The notes under the pieces: generated by a model
Database searches by the model: none
What the model was told of the DNA's origin: nothing
The model's input: the letters and a program-made list of their open reading frames with translations, nothing else
Assembly: GCF_037126435.1 (NCBI RefSeq)
Contig: NZ_CP147020.1
Location: 2,469,293-2,533,292 of the forward strand
Source: Bernardetia sp. ABR2-2B
GTDB lineage: Bacteria; Bacteroidota; Bacteroidia; Cytophagales; Bernardetiaceae
DNA length: 64,000 bases
Reading direction: 5' to 3'
Shown: piece after piece, positions 9,988 through 18,358 of the stretch
How the letters are laid out: each line of letters opens with the position of its first letter
Numbering within the stretch: position 1 is the stretch's first letter
Made by a program: the position numbers and the translations under genes

Positions 9988-10818
9988 CTAATCTTCATAG
10001 ACTCTGAGTATTCCCTCCAAAAAACTAAAAAGATAAAGAGAGTTATGAGTTTCATTTTCGAATTTAGAATAAGACAAACTGATATTTGACTCCTTTTTGA
10101 GTAATTCTATCAATTCTTCTATTTTCTTTGCGTGAAAAGCAGGTTCTGGCTGGTATCCAATATAAACGCTTATACTGTCTTTTATATCTTTATTTTTTTC
10201 AAGAAGCTTTATTGTTTCACCATCGCTGTACCAAATAGAAGGGTCAAGCACTAACATTTTACTAAAAGGTTGTTGTTTTTGAGATAATAAATATGCCCCA
10301 AAATATCCTCCATAAGAGTGTCCTACTAATACATTTTGTCCGTTCGTTGCATAATTTTCATCAACACTCTTAATTAGCTCTTCTTTTAAATACTGATAAA
10401 AACTTTCTCCCTTTCCAGAGTTACCTTCATTGTACCAAGTAGAATCTACTGCTTCTCCATCATATTCTATTCTTGACTGGCTGAAAGTTAAGTCTTGCCC
10501 TCTTTTATACTCCCAATCTATATGAGGAACTCCTATAATAATATGATGTGGTAGTTTTTTATTTCCTGATAAGTCATAAGCCACATTTCGTATTAAATCA
10601 AATCGCCATTCAGCATCTAATACATACATAACTGGATAGCTTTGAGTGCTGTCATAATTCATTGGCAGACTAACCCAAAACTCTCTATCTTCTTGTAAAG
10701 GCTCAGAGTGAATGATGTGTTTATTGAAACTAAAACAGGTATCTATCTGTGCAGGAAGGTTAGATGCACACATTAGAAAAAGAAATAAAGTAAGAACTAA
10801 GGTTTTCAATGTTCTCAT
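9988..10818 (-). CDS. Secreted alpha/beta hydrolase, putative esterase (PF00756-like)
   Basis: The 276-residue protein has a Sec signal peptide (about 1-24, ending LPAQ). The nucleophile elbow is GHSYGG with Ser168. The acid is probably Asp192 in VLDPSIWYSD and the His lies near the C-terminus in NETHNSLY. The layout EDREFWVSLPMNYDSTQSYP followed by PVMYVLDAEW matches the esterase D / Fes-like family, which hydrolyses ester bonds in siderophores, acyl-thioesters or feruloyl sugars. The real substrate cannot be told. It is transcribed away from the flippase gene at 10941. Confidence 0.85.
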   Translation of the reverse strand: MRTLKTLVLTLFLFLMCASNLPAQIDTCFSFNKHIIHSEPLQEDREFWVSLPMNYDSTQSYPVMYVLDAEWRFDLIRNVAYDLSGNKKLPHHIIIGVPHIDWEYKRGQDLTFSQSRIEYDGEAVDSTWYNEGNSGKGESFYQYLKEELIKSVDENYATNGQNVLVGHSYGGYFGAYLLSQKQQPFSKMLVLDPSIWYSDGETIKLLEKNKDIKDSISVYIGYQPEPAFHAKKIEELIELLKKESNISLSYSKFENETHNSLYLFSFLEGILRVYED

Positions 10819-10889
10819 AATTAAGTAAAGTGTAGTATTAAGTATTTATTGTGTTCAAAATTGAGGTTATTAATCCGATAGAATAATAG

Positions 10890-10920
10890 TTTGATAATCT
10901 TTTATTTTAAGCTACTTTTG
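10890..10920 (+). promoter_or_regulatory. Consensus Bacteroidota promoter of the flippase gene
   Basis: TTTG at 10890-10893 and TACTTTTG at 10913-10920 are separated by exactly 19 bases, matching the TTTG-N19-TAnnTTTG consensus of the primary sigma factor in this phylum. The start codon follows 20 bases later. Confidence 0.8.
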
Positions 10921-10940
10921 AGTTACAAAACTAATATAAA

Positions 10941-12455
10941 ATGTATAAAAAATTTCTTTCTCAAACAGCCATCTACGGACTTACTGGAATAATTGGTCGC
11001 TTACTAAATTATTTGCTAACTCCTTTTCATACAGATATTTTCCTGCCTGATGAATATGGTGGCGTTTCTGTTTTTTATGCGTATGCTGCACTGCTAAATG
11101 TGATTTATACACACGGAATGGAAACGACTTATTTTCGTTTTATAGCTAAAGAAAAAGAAGGCAAAAACGATAATAAAAATGGAAATTCTTATAATCTCTC
11201 TTTGAGTTCGGTCTTACTAACTTCGCTAATTTTTAGTGCTATTATGTGGATTTTTGCACAGCCGATAGCTAACTTTTTAGAATACCCTAACAATGCACAA
11301 TTTGTAAAATGGTTTGCCTGTATTATTGCTATTGATTCGGTAGTCGCTATTCCGTATGCTAGACTTAGAGCAGAAGGAAAAGCAATAAAATTTGCTTCGC
11401 TGCGAATGACTGTTATCGTTCTTACAGTTTTTCTCAACTTTTTCTTTCTTTATTTTTGCAAACATAGCGCAGAAGGAACAGATTTTTTATTTTTTCAAGA
11501 GTATGCAAAGTTGATTTATGACCCAGAAATGGGTTTGGGATATGTTTTTTTAGCAAATTTGATAGCAAACTCTTCTGTAATTCCACTTCTTTGGAAAGAG
11601 TTTAAAGATTTTCGTTTTACAATAAATTGGCAGATATATAAGCCGATGATAAAGTATTCTTACCCTCTGATTTTTGCAGGAATTGCCTATTCTATCAATG
11701 AAGTAATGGACAGAACGCTCTTACAAAAGTGGCTTCCAGATAATTTTTATCCAAATAAAACCCCAATGGATGCAGTAGGAATTTATTCGGCGTGTTACAA
11801 ACTTTCTATTTTTATTACTTTGGCTGTTCAAGCCTTTAAATACGGTGCAGAGCCATTTTTTTTCTCACAAGCGAGTCAGAAAGATTCGCCCAAAACATTT
11901 GCTACCATCACCCACTTTTTTACAATTGTTTGTGTTCTGATGATGCTGGGAGTGAGTATGAATATGGAGTGGATAGCCAATATTTTTATCAGAAATAAGG
12001 AATATCACGAAGGACTTTTTATTGTTCCAATTCTGCTTTTAGCAAATATTTGTTTGGGTCTGTATTATAATTTTTCGGTGTGGTTCAAGGTTTCCGACCG
12101 AACCCATTTTGGACTTTGGATAAGCTTGGCAGGTGCAACAATTACGATTAGCTTTAACTTTCTTTTGATTCCTTTTTATGGTTATTTTGGAAGTGCTATT
12201 GCAACGCTTTCTTGTTATTTTGTGATGGCTGCTTTGTGCTATCTTTTAGGAAGAAAATACCAACCTATTCCTTATCCAATTTTGAAAATGATTTTGTACT
12301 TAGGTGTTTCTACAACACTTATTTTTATTTGTTTGAATATAGAATGGACAGGGTTTTGGCAAAAACATTTGATTCAGAATGGGCTTTTAGCTTTGTTTTT
12401 AGTAGTTACTGTTTTGGTGGAATATAGAACATTCAAAAAACTAAAAAATAATTGA
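10941..12455 (+). CDS. Oligosaccharide flippase / polysaccharide exporter (Wzx-like, MOP superfamily)
   Basis: The 504-residue protein is almost entirely hydrophobic helices, with about 12-14 TM segments. It opens with KFLSQTAIYGLTGIIGRLLN, the usual first helix of polysaccharide biosynthesis MATE-like flippases, followed by TPFHTDIFLPDEYGGVSVFY. Such proteins move lipid-linked sugars across the inner membrane for cell surface polysaccharides. No glycosyltransferase or polymerase gene is adjacent, so the pathway is not given by context. It is preceded by a consensus promoter. Confidence 0.88.
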   Translation: MYKKFLSQTAIYGLTGIIGRLLNYLLTPFHTDIFLPDEYGGVSVFYAYAALLNVIYTHGMETTYFRFIAKEKEGKNDNKNGNSYNLSLSSVLLTSLIFSAIMWIFAQPIANFLEYPNNAQFVKWFACIIAIDSVVAIPYARLRAEGKAIKFASLRMTVIVLTVFLNFFFLYFCKHSAEGTDFLFFQEYAKLIYDPEMGLGYVFLANLIANSSVIPLLWKEFKDFRFTINWQIYKPMIKYSYPLIFAGIAYSINEVMDRTLLQKWLPDNFYPNKTPMDAVGIYSACYKLSIFITLAVQAFKYGAEPFFFSQASQKDSPKTFATITHFFTIVCVLMMLGVSMNMEWIANIFIRNKEYHEGLFIVPILLLANICLGLYYNFSVWFKVSDRTHFGLWISLAGATITISFNFLLIPFYGYFGSAIATLSCYFVMAALCYLLGRKYQPIPYPILKMILYLGVSTTLIFICLNIEWTGFWQKHLIQNGLLALFLVVTVLVEYRTFKKLKNN

Positions 12456-12532
12456 TAAAAACCAAACTTTTTCTAATCCAAACCCGTTATAATAGCGTAC
12501 TTTAATTTTACACCTTTCTCATTACTTGCAAG

Positions 12533-12604
12533 AAAATACCTTTTTCCATCGATGATAGTTTTCGTTTAAGTACAGGAAACTTGAGATAAGAAAGAGGTAT
12601 TTTT
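12533..12604 (+). terminator. Terminator-like hairpin after the flippase gene
   Basis: AAAATACCTTTTT and AAAGAGGTATTTT pair at 12 of 13 positions and are followed by a T run. The 45-nt loop is long and contains a small CATCGATG palindrome, so this is a weaker call. Confidence 0.45.
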
Positions 12605-12670
12605 TTTATAAAAAAATTTGTGTAGCTTTTTGATTTAATTGATTAACCAACTAAACTAAATCAGACTACA

Positions 12671-13270
12671 ATGAAATTACATTTTTACATTCTCGTTTTT
12701 TTATTGTTCTGCACTACTTTTTGTCTGTTTAGCTCTCCACTTTTTGCTCAAATGGATAGTACAGAAAGTATAATTAAAGAAAAAAAATCAACTCATCTTT
12801 GGGGAATCAACCCTTCTCTTACCGTCGAACCTTTCTATGAAAAGGGCGAATTTGACATTAATATTTTACCTATTATCTATCAAACCTCATTTTCCAAGCG
12901 AGTAGATTTTAGAATTAATCCTATCTTAAATTTAGGAATACGCAAAGATTTCAACGAGTTTAGCCACATCGGTTTTGAAGCTGCCCTTCCTGTTTTTATT
13001 TTCAAAAAAGAAGAGCGTTTTTTGCCTTCAAAGGGATTTTTTGTAGCTCCTATTTTTAGTCCTTCTATTAGTGCTTCTTATATTGGCAGAGTAGAAAACC
13101 GAACCAACTTAGGTTTTTGGGGAGAAGTAGGATATAATTTATTAATTGATGAAAAATTTGGGCTTTCATTTGGCTTACAATACGGTATAACTCATTTTAT
13201 ATATAAAGTCGGAGAAAATGAAATAACCAATCATTTTGGTATCAAAATTATTTTTGGAAAGTGGTATTAA
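12671..13270 (+). CDS. Secreted protein, probable outer-membrane beta-barrel; function unknown
   Basis: The 199-residue protein has a signal peptide (about 1-27, FCLFSSPLFAQ). The mature part has alternating strands with aromatic girdles (GINPSLTVEPFYEKG, INILPIIYQTSFSKRVDFRI, GFEAALPVF), as in small outer-membrane barrels of the OmpW or porin-like type, and ends in HFGIKIIFGKWY, an aromatic C-terminus favoured by barrel insertion. I do not recognise a named family. Confidence 0.7.
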   Translation: MKLHFYILVFLLFCTTFCLFSSPLFAQMDSTESIIKEKKSTHLWGINPSLTVEPFYEKGEFDINILPIIYQTSFSKRVDFRINPILNLGIRKDFNEFSHIGFEAALPVFIFKKEERFLPSKGFFVAPIFSPSISASYIGRVENRTNLGFWGEVGYNLLIDEKFGLSFGLQYGITHFIYKVGENEITNHFGIKIIFGKWY

Positions 13271-13279
13271 TTAAATCCT

Positions 13280-13302
13280 CAACGACGCTTTTAAGCTCGT
13301 TG
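13280..13302. repeat. Short hairpin repeat
   Basis: CAACGACGCTT and AAGCTCGTTG form a 10-bp stem with one bulge just after the stop codon of the gene before it. It may be a terminator or a REP-like hairpin; there is no T run. Confidence 0.45.
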
Positions 13303-13311
13303 ACGGTTGTA

Positions 13312-13373
13312 TAGAAATGATATTTCGAAAAAAATAAAAGTTTTTGTGTGGAATTTTGTGAAGTCGTGCATCT
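13312..13373 (+). repeat. Direct repeat, left copy (flanks the cytochrome/DUF3365 segment)
   Basis: Bases 13327-13364 are identical to 14650-14687, and with the following GTGCATCT 46 of 47 bases agree. Weaker similarity extends left to 13312. The two copies have the same orientation and enclose 1.26 kb. Confidence 0.85.
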
Positions 13374-13492
13374 GCTTTTTCTATTTTTTTTGCTTTTATA
13401 GAGTTTGAGATACATATAATCCTATTTTTATTTTCTTCGTTTACCTTTACGTAGTTTCGACCTATAAATTAAATCATTGATTGATTACTTCA

Positions 13493-13994
13493 TTATTCAC
13501 TTCTTTGTTTATCCATTTCGACTACCCAAATCCCTCGCAATTCATTTAATTTATAACCTGTTACTTTATTATTAGGATAAAGTGTATTGATTTTTGCCAA
13601 AGTCGTTGTCAAGACTTCTGTTTTGGGTTCGCCATGGCATTGCATACACATCTGATTCGTCATAATCGGATAATAAGCTACTTGTCTGTCATTCATAGTC
13701 AATAATTGAGGCGTAGGTTCTTTATCGTTGGCAATACATTTTTTACCTCTTTTACATAATTTAATTAATTTTTATTTGCCTTATTTTTGGATTTATATTT
13801 TTATTAGAAACTCTTTTTACATAGGCATTTAAGGCAACAGCCATACTATCTGTCAAATGAATTGCCTTTGTTGAGCAAAACGAAACGGCATGTTCTGTTC
13901 CTTTTGAATTAATTGCACCTAATAAGTTTTTCCCTAAAACTCCTTTTGTTTGCATAGCTATTTTTTGTCCTATTTCAAGAGGAGATAAATTGGA
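13493..13994 (-). pseudogene. Decaying DUF3365 (Tll0287-like haem domain) gene
   Basis: Two short minus-strand frames are parts of one domain. The frame read from 13994 to 13761 gives SNLSPLEIGQKIAMQTKGVL ... HAVSFCSTKAIHLTDSMAV, and the frame from about 13760 to 13493 gives KKCIANDKEPTPQLLTMNDR ... MCMQCHGEPKTEV with the c-type haem site CMQCH. Between 13700 and 13790 the reading frame must change at least twice, and A-rich runs there are the likely sites. The first piece is in frame with the cytochrome gene upstream and separated from it only by its TAG stop, so an ancestral cytochrome c-DUF3365 fusion is possible. No signal peptide is present. It is judged non-functional. Confidence 0.75.
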
Positions 13995-14504
13995 CTAGTT
14001 GCCTTTTCCTTTGTGTCTGGATTTGTAATGTTCTTCAAACCAATCAGGTTTTTCTAGCTCGGAGTTATAGATATAATTTGCAATTTTTTTGAGTTTTTCT
14101 TCACTAAAATTCATCTTCGACATCACTCCAAAACGCTCAACAGCATGCTTCATTTTTGCTTTTTCTTTGCTTGGATTGCTTACAAAGGCTATTAATTCTT
14201 TCGTAAACTCTTCCTGTGTAGTGCCTTCTTTTATATAATGTCTTTTGACTGCTTCCATTGGTGGAGCTGAAGCTACGGCTTGGGAGGCACTCGGACTATG
14301 GCAAGAATAACAGTTGGCTTCCATTAATTGCAATCCTTTGACGAGTTCTTCTTCAGGAGTAAGCACTTTTTCGACTTCTTTTTGAGATGTTTGAGTTATT
14401 TCTTCTTTTGGGCTAGAAGTGGTGTTGGTTTCTTTTTTTGAATCTGAACAACTCATCACTAAAAAAGAAATGAATAAAGCAATATATAACAAATTCGTAT
14501 TCAT
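13995..14504 (-). CDS. Cytochrome c family lipoprotein
   Basis: The 169-residue protein has a lipoprotein signal (Cys19 in LVMSCSDS), a Ser/Thr/Lys linker and one class I c-type haem site, CYSCH at residues 65-69, followed by ASAPPMEAVKRHY. A Met in the MSKMNF segment near residues 130-133 could be the distal ligand. It would carry electrons on the periplasmic side. The reading frame runs past its TAG stop directly into the DUF3365 remnant, so the stop could be a nonsense mutation in a longer protein. Confidence 0.82.
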   Translation of the reverse strand: MNTNLLYIALFISFLVMSCSDSKKETNTTSSPKEEITQTSQKEVEKVLTPEEELVKGLQLMEANCYSCHSPSASQAVASAPPMEAVKRHYIKEGTTQEEFTKELIAFVSNPSKEKAKMKHAVERFGVMSKMNFSEEKLKKIANYIYNSELEKPDWFEEHYKSRHKGKGN

Positions 14505-14634
14505 ACAATTAGATTTTGATTGAAAGTAGGATAATTATTTTATCAAAAATACAATTTAATTAAGTTGAGTTTGGTAACAAAAGTTACTCAAAAAACAACC
14601 TTACTCTTAATTCGGTAGCCTTAATCAACCTGCT

Positions 14635-14696
14635 TAGAAATCGTTAGTAGAAAAAAATAAAAGTTTTTGTGTGGAATTTTGTGAAGTGGTGCATCT
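14635..14696 (+). repeat. Direct repeat, right copy
   Basis: Same sequence as 13312-13373. It ends 45 bases before the start codon of the VWA gene, so it may contribute the promoter region of that gene. Confidence 0.85.
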
Positions 14697-14740
14697 ACTT
14701 ACCAAACAAACAATTTACCTCACTTTAATTTTTATCGATT

Positions 14741-16471
14741 ATGGAATCTCTTAGAAAATCTTTCAGACAATTAACTTCAATTACTAAAGTCAGTCTATTA
14801 GCAACTTCTACTGTATTTATCGTAGCTTGTAATTCTTCCAAAACAGGTAACTATGAAATGGCAGATACCACAGTAGCAACCGAACAAGACCACAGAACAG
14901 TTTCTTCCCCTACAAAAATTAGCCGTAATAAAGAGAAAAAAGATATTTCATATAATGCAACTCAAAATGCAGATTATGCTGCTGGTGCTGTAATGGATGA
15001 GGCAGAAATGTATATCTCTGATGATAGAGTTTCTCAAAATACAGAAAACTATCAAAAGCAAATAGAAAATAAATTCATTCAATCTCTGAAAGAACCTCTA
15101 TCTACTTTTTCGATTGATGTTGATAATGCTTCTTATTCAAATGCTCGTCGCTTTATTCAGTCTGGACAAGTTCCAAACCCTGATGCTGTTCGTATCGAAG
15201 AATTTATAAACTACTTTGATTACGATTATAAGAATCCAACAGGAAAACATCCTTTTTCAGTAAGCACAGAAATTTCTACTGCGCCTTGGAATGAAAAACA
15301 TAAACTGGTTCATGTAGGAATACAAGGAAAAGATTTGGATTATGATAACCTTGCACCTTCAAATTTAGTTTTCTTGATTGATGCTTCGGGTTCTATGTCG
15401 GCTCAAAACAAATTGCCTCTTCTTCGTTCTTCCCTCAAACTTCTGCTTTCACAGCTTAACGAAAACGACCGTATTGCAATTGTGGCTTATGCAGGTGCAG
15501 CAGGTTTAGTATTGGAATCTACACCAGCTTCTGAATCAGAAAAAATTATTAATGCCTTAGATGCTGTTTCGTCTGGTGGAAGTACGGCAGGGGGAGCAGG
15601 AATACAACTTGCTTATTCTTTAGCAAAAGATAACCTAATAAAAGAAGGAAATAACCGAGTTATTTTGTGTACTGATGGCGATTTTAATGTAGGTGTAAAT
15701 TCTCCAAAAGAATTGGTAAAAATGATTGAAACAAAGCGAAATGACGGAATTTATCTGACAGTTTGTGGTTTTGGAATGGGAAATTACAAAGATTATCAGA
15801 TGGAGGAATTGAGTAATGCAGGAAATGGAAATTACTTCTATATTGATAATATTCAAGAAGCTAAAAAGGTTTTTGTGAAAGAAATGAGAGCTACTATGTT
15901 TACGATTGCTAAAGATGTCAAGATTCAGATTGAATTTAACCCTGCAAAAGTAGCAGCTTATCGCCTTATCGGTTACGAAAACAGAATGCTAGAAAAAGAA
16001 GATTTCAATGACGACAAAAAAGATGCTGGAGAACTTGGTGCAGGACATACCGTAACAGCTTTGTATGAGATTATTCCAGTAGGTGTGAAGAGTGAATTTT
16101 TCCCTTCGGTAGATGATTTGCGTTACCAAAAAGAAGAGAATAAAATAAAGGAATCTTATACGGCAGCAGCTTCTTCTGATGAGCTTTTAAATTTGAAATT
16201 ACGTTACAAAAAACCAAATGAAGATACAAGTAATTTGATTGTAAATCCACTCAAAGATGACAATATTAAGTTAGATAAAACGTCTGATAACTTTCGCTTT
16301 TCGGCTGCTGTGGCAGAATTTGGAATGATTTTGAGAGGTTCAGAGTACAAATCAGAAGCAAATTATAATCAAGTGATGACACTTGCAAAAGCTGCAAAAG
16401 GAAAAGATACAGAAGGCTACCGAGCAGAGTTTTTAAAACTGGTAGAAAGTTGTCAGTTGATGAGTAAGTAA
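14741..16471 (+). CDS. VWA-domain lipoprotein (YfbK-like, with C-terminal DUF3520-type region)
   Basis: The 576-residue protein has a lipobox (FIVAC, Cys30), a low-complexity linker and an N-terminal domain seen in YfbK-type proteins (SFSIDVDNASYSNARRFI, VRIEEFINYFDYDY). The von Willebrand factor A domain spans about 205-380. Its metal-ion-dependent adhesion site is intact: DASGS at 214-218, and TDGDFNVG later in the domain. The C-terminal part matches the DUF3520 region (KVAAYRLIGYENRMLEKEDF, AGHTVTALYEIIP). These proteins are membrane-anchored and presumed to bind a partner through Mg2+; the partner is unknown. It stands alone and is followed by a terminator. Confidence 0.9.
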   Translation: MESLRKSFRQLTSITKVSLLATSTVFIVACNSSKTGNYEMADTTVATEQDHRTVSSPTKISRNKEKKDISYNATQNADYAAGAVMDEAEMYISDDRVSQNTENYQKQIENKFIQSLKEPLSTFSIDVDNASYSNARRFIQSGQVPNPDAVRIEEFINYFDYDYKNPTGKHPFSVSTEISTAPWNEKHKLVHVGIQGKDLDYDNLAPSNLVFLIDASGSMSAQNKLPLLRSSLKLLLSQLNENDRIAIVAYAGAAGLVLESTPASESEKIINALDAVSSGGSTAGGAGIQLAYSLAKDNLIKEGNNRVILCTDGDFNVGVNSPKELVKMIETKRNDGIYLTVCGFGMGNYKDYQMEELSNAGNGNYFYIDNIQEAKKVFVKEMRATMFTIAKDVKIQIEFNPAKVAAYRLIGYENRMLEKEDFNDDKKDAGELGAGHTVTALYEIIPVGVKSEFFPSVDDLRYQKEENKIKESYTAAASSDELLNLKLRYKKPNEDTSNLIVNPLKDDNIKLDKTSDNFRFSAAVAEFGMILRGSEYKSEANYNQVMTLAKAAKGKDTEGYRAEFLKLVESCQLMSK

Positions 16472-16477
16472 AAGTGT

Positions 16478-16515
16478 TTTTGTTGGTGTCGCTGCGCTAA
16501 AACACCAACAAAGGC
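16478..16515. repeat. Dispersed hairpin repeat, copy A
   Basis: An 11-bp perfect stem (TTTGTTGGTGT/ACACCAACAAA, 16479-16489 with 16502-16512) encloses a CGCTGCGC-containing loop. Related copies are at 30071-30108, 49565-49601 and 48466-48549. Confidence 0.8.
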
Positions 16516-16604
16516 AAAGGTTGATGTCTAAGTAACAAGAAAAAGTAAAACCACTTATGAAAAGCTAAAATCAAACACCAAATTTATCTATTTTTAATTT
16601 TTAA

Positions 16605-16641
16605 AAAAGCCATTTCTAATTTTAGGTTGGGAATGGCTTTT
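16605..16641 (+). terminator. Terminator after the VWA gene
   Basis: AAAAGCCATT pairs with AATGGCTTTT over a 17-nt loop, leaving a T-rich tail. Confidence 0.7.
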
Positions 16642-16687
16642 CATCATTTTTAAGAATTTACTCTATTTAGTTTCTAAAAATAACCCT

Positions 16688-16695
16688 TATCTTTG
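16688..16695 (+). promoter_or_regulatory. -7 box in front of the structured leader
   Basis: TATCTTTG fits the TAnnTTTG consensus perfectly. Transcription starting some 5-7 bases downstream would begin at the left arm of the leader structure (16702). The -33 region reads TTTA rather than TTTG. Confidence 0.6.
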
Positions 16696-16701
16696 CAACT
16701 C

Positions 16702-16933
16702 AATTATCAAGAATCTCTTTTCTCTACTCTATTATTTGAGTTTAGAAAAAGATAGCAACCTGCATGCGTAAGCAAGGTGCTGCAATCGATAAGCCGATAT
16801 ACTTTTTTTATAAAATTTATACCTTCGGAACAAAAACGCCTTAGTAATCTAACTAATTCAATAAGGTGGTTATCTGACTGCTTTTTATGCTTTTTTCTCT
16901 ATCAAAACAGAATAAAAGAGATTATTGATAATT
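16702..16933 (+). promoter_or_regulatory. Structured mRNA leader, SAM-I-riboswitch-like element upstream of NhaC-family gene
   Basis: Bases 16702-16721 and 16914-16933 are complementary at 19 of 20 positions and close the whole leader; the right arm ends 23 bases before the start codon. Inside the left part are pieces typical of the S-box: TATCAAGA at the 5' end, then GCAACC (16755-16760), an internal TGC/GCA stem, and AAGGTGCT (16775-16782). A short outer helix TTATC/GATAA (16704-16708 with 16788-16792) would close a small three-way junction that competes with the long-range pairing. The conserved GGGACTGGCCC arm and pseudoknot of true S-boxes are missing, so the class and ligand remain uncertain. 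Confidence 0.5.
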
Positions 16934-16956
16934 TTTACAATTAACCAATAATTTCT

Positions 16957-18306
16957 ATGAAAAAAGTAATTTCTAATACAGACTCTTCAAATTCTCTTTC
17001 TGAAAATTTTATACCTACTTCAAACTGGATTGCACTTATTCCTTTATTTGTTTTTGTAGGTACATTTTTAGGCGCAGGGATTTATTTCAATGATTTTTAT
17101 GCTCTTCCTTCTCCTATTGCTGTTTGTTTAGGCATTTTTGTAGCCTTTGTTTTGCTCAGAATTCCTTTCAAGGAAAACATGGATACCTTTTTAAGAGGTT
17201 GTGGTGATGAAAAAATCTTGACCATGTGTATCATTTACCTTTTAGCAGGTGCATTTTCAACAATCACAAAAGCAACTGGAAGTGTTGATGCTGTCGTCAA
17301 TTTAGGAATCAATTATATTTCTCCGAGTTATTATCCTGTTGGAATATTTTTGATAGCAGCTTTTTTGTCGTTGTCAGCAGGTACTTCTGTGGGTGCAATT
17401 GTGGCATTGGGTTCGGTTACGATGGCTCTAGCAGAACAAAGTGAGATTTCTGTTTCACTTATGGGTGCTGCTTTATTGACAGGCGCAATGTTTGGTGATA
17501 ATCTTTCTGTAATTTCTGATACCACTATTGCAGCGACGCAATCTTTGGGCTGTGAGATGAAAGACAAGATGAGAACCAACTTTAAAGTTGCCTTTCCTGC
17601 TGCTTTAGTAACAGTTATTATTCTGACTGTATATGGATTTTCTTTAGAAATAGATTCGACTTCTACTTTTGTTTCTAAATCTGTTTCTTGGGTTTTAATA
17701 GTTCCTTATGTTGTAGTTATTGTTTTATCTTTGGTAGGAATGAATGTCTTTGTTGTTTTATTTTTAGGTGTTCTTCTTTCTGGACTGATGGGATTATACT
17801 TGAATAGTTTTGATATAATTGGGTTTAGTAAAACGACTTACAAAGGTTTTGAAGGAATGAGCGAAATATTTTATCTTTCTTTACTTACTGGTGGACTGGC
17901 CGCAATGGTAGAAAAAGGGGGAGGAATACAGTTTATTCTAGAGAAAATTAGTAAATTCATCAAAAATCAACATACAGCTTTAATTGGAGTTGCTACTTTA
18001 GTAAGTGCCATTAATTTTTGTATTGCAAACAATACCGTTTCTATTTTGATTTCTGGAAAAATAGCCAAATCATTGAGTGATAAATATGAAATTGAACCAA
18101 AAATTACAGCTTCTTTATTAGATATTTTTGCTTGTATTGTTCAAGGATTGTTGCCTTATGGCGCACAAGTTTTGCTTTTGATTGGCTTGAGCGATGGACA
18201 AATAAATTACCTTGACCTTTTGAGCCAAGCGTGGTATTTACATATTTTATTTGTCTTTTCTTTGGGTTTACTTTTTTATAAAAAACAATCTGTTTCTAAA
18301 ATTTAG
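16957..18306 (+). CDS. NhaC-family Na+/H+ antiporter-like transporter
   Basis: The 449-residue inner-membrane protein has about 11-12 TM helices. It carries the NhaC-type signatures SLSAGTSVGAIVALGSVTMA and TGAMFGDNLSVISDTTIAAT, which contains the conserved Asp residues expected at the ion site, and a second half with LLTGGLAAMVEKGGG and the broken-helix segment AINFCIANNTVSILISGK. Members exchange Na+ and H+ or use Na+ to import organic substrates; some S-box- or L-box-controlled members are predicted methionine (MetT) or lysine (LysW) importers. The leader with an S-box-like core makes methionine import the most attractive guess, but this is inference. Confidence 0.88.
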   Translation: MKKVISNTDSSNSLSENFIPTSNWIALIPLFVFVGTFLGAGIYFNDFYALPSPIAVCLGIFVAFVLLRIPFKENMDTFLRGCGDEKILTMCIIYLLAGAFSTITKATGSVDAVVNLGINYISPSYYPVGIFLIAAFLSLSAGTSVGAIVALGSVTMALAEQSEISVSLMGAALLTGAMFGDNLSVISDTTIAATQSLGCEMKDKMRTNFKVAFPAALVTVIILTVYGFSLEIDSTSTFVSKSVSWVLIVPYVVVIVLSLVGMNVFVVLFLGVLLSGLMGLYLNSFDIIGFSKTTYKGFEGMSEIFYLSLLTGGLAAMVEKGGGIQFILEKISKFIKNQHTALIGVATLVSAINFCIANNTVSILISGKIAKSLSDKYEIEPKITASLLDIFACIVQGLLPYGAQVLLLIGLSDGQINYLDLLSQAWYLHILFVFSLGLLFYKKQSVSKI

Positions 18307-18314
18307 AAAAAATT

Positions 18315-18347
18315 AAACCTATACAGTTTTAAAAATTGTATAGGTTT
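18315..18347. terminator. Bidirectional terminator
   Basis: AAACCTATAC and GTATAGGTTT form a stem that continues with A-T pairs almost to closure, between two convergent genes. Confidence 0.75.
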
Positions 18348-18358
18348 GATTCTAAATT

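Noticed and set aside
16702-16933. Lysine (L-box), cobalamin and T-box classes for the leader
   Set aside because: None of their conserved core sequences is present; only S-box-like pieces are.
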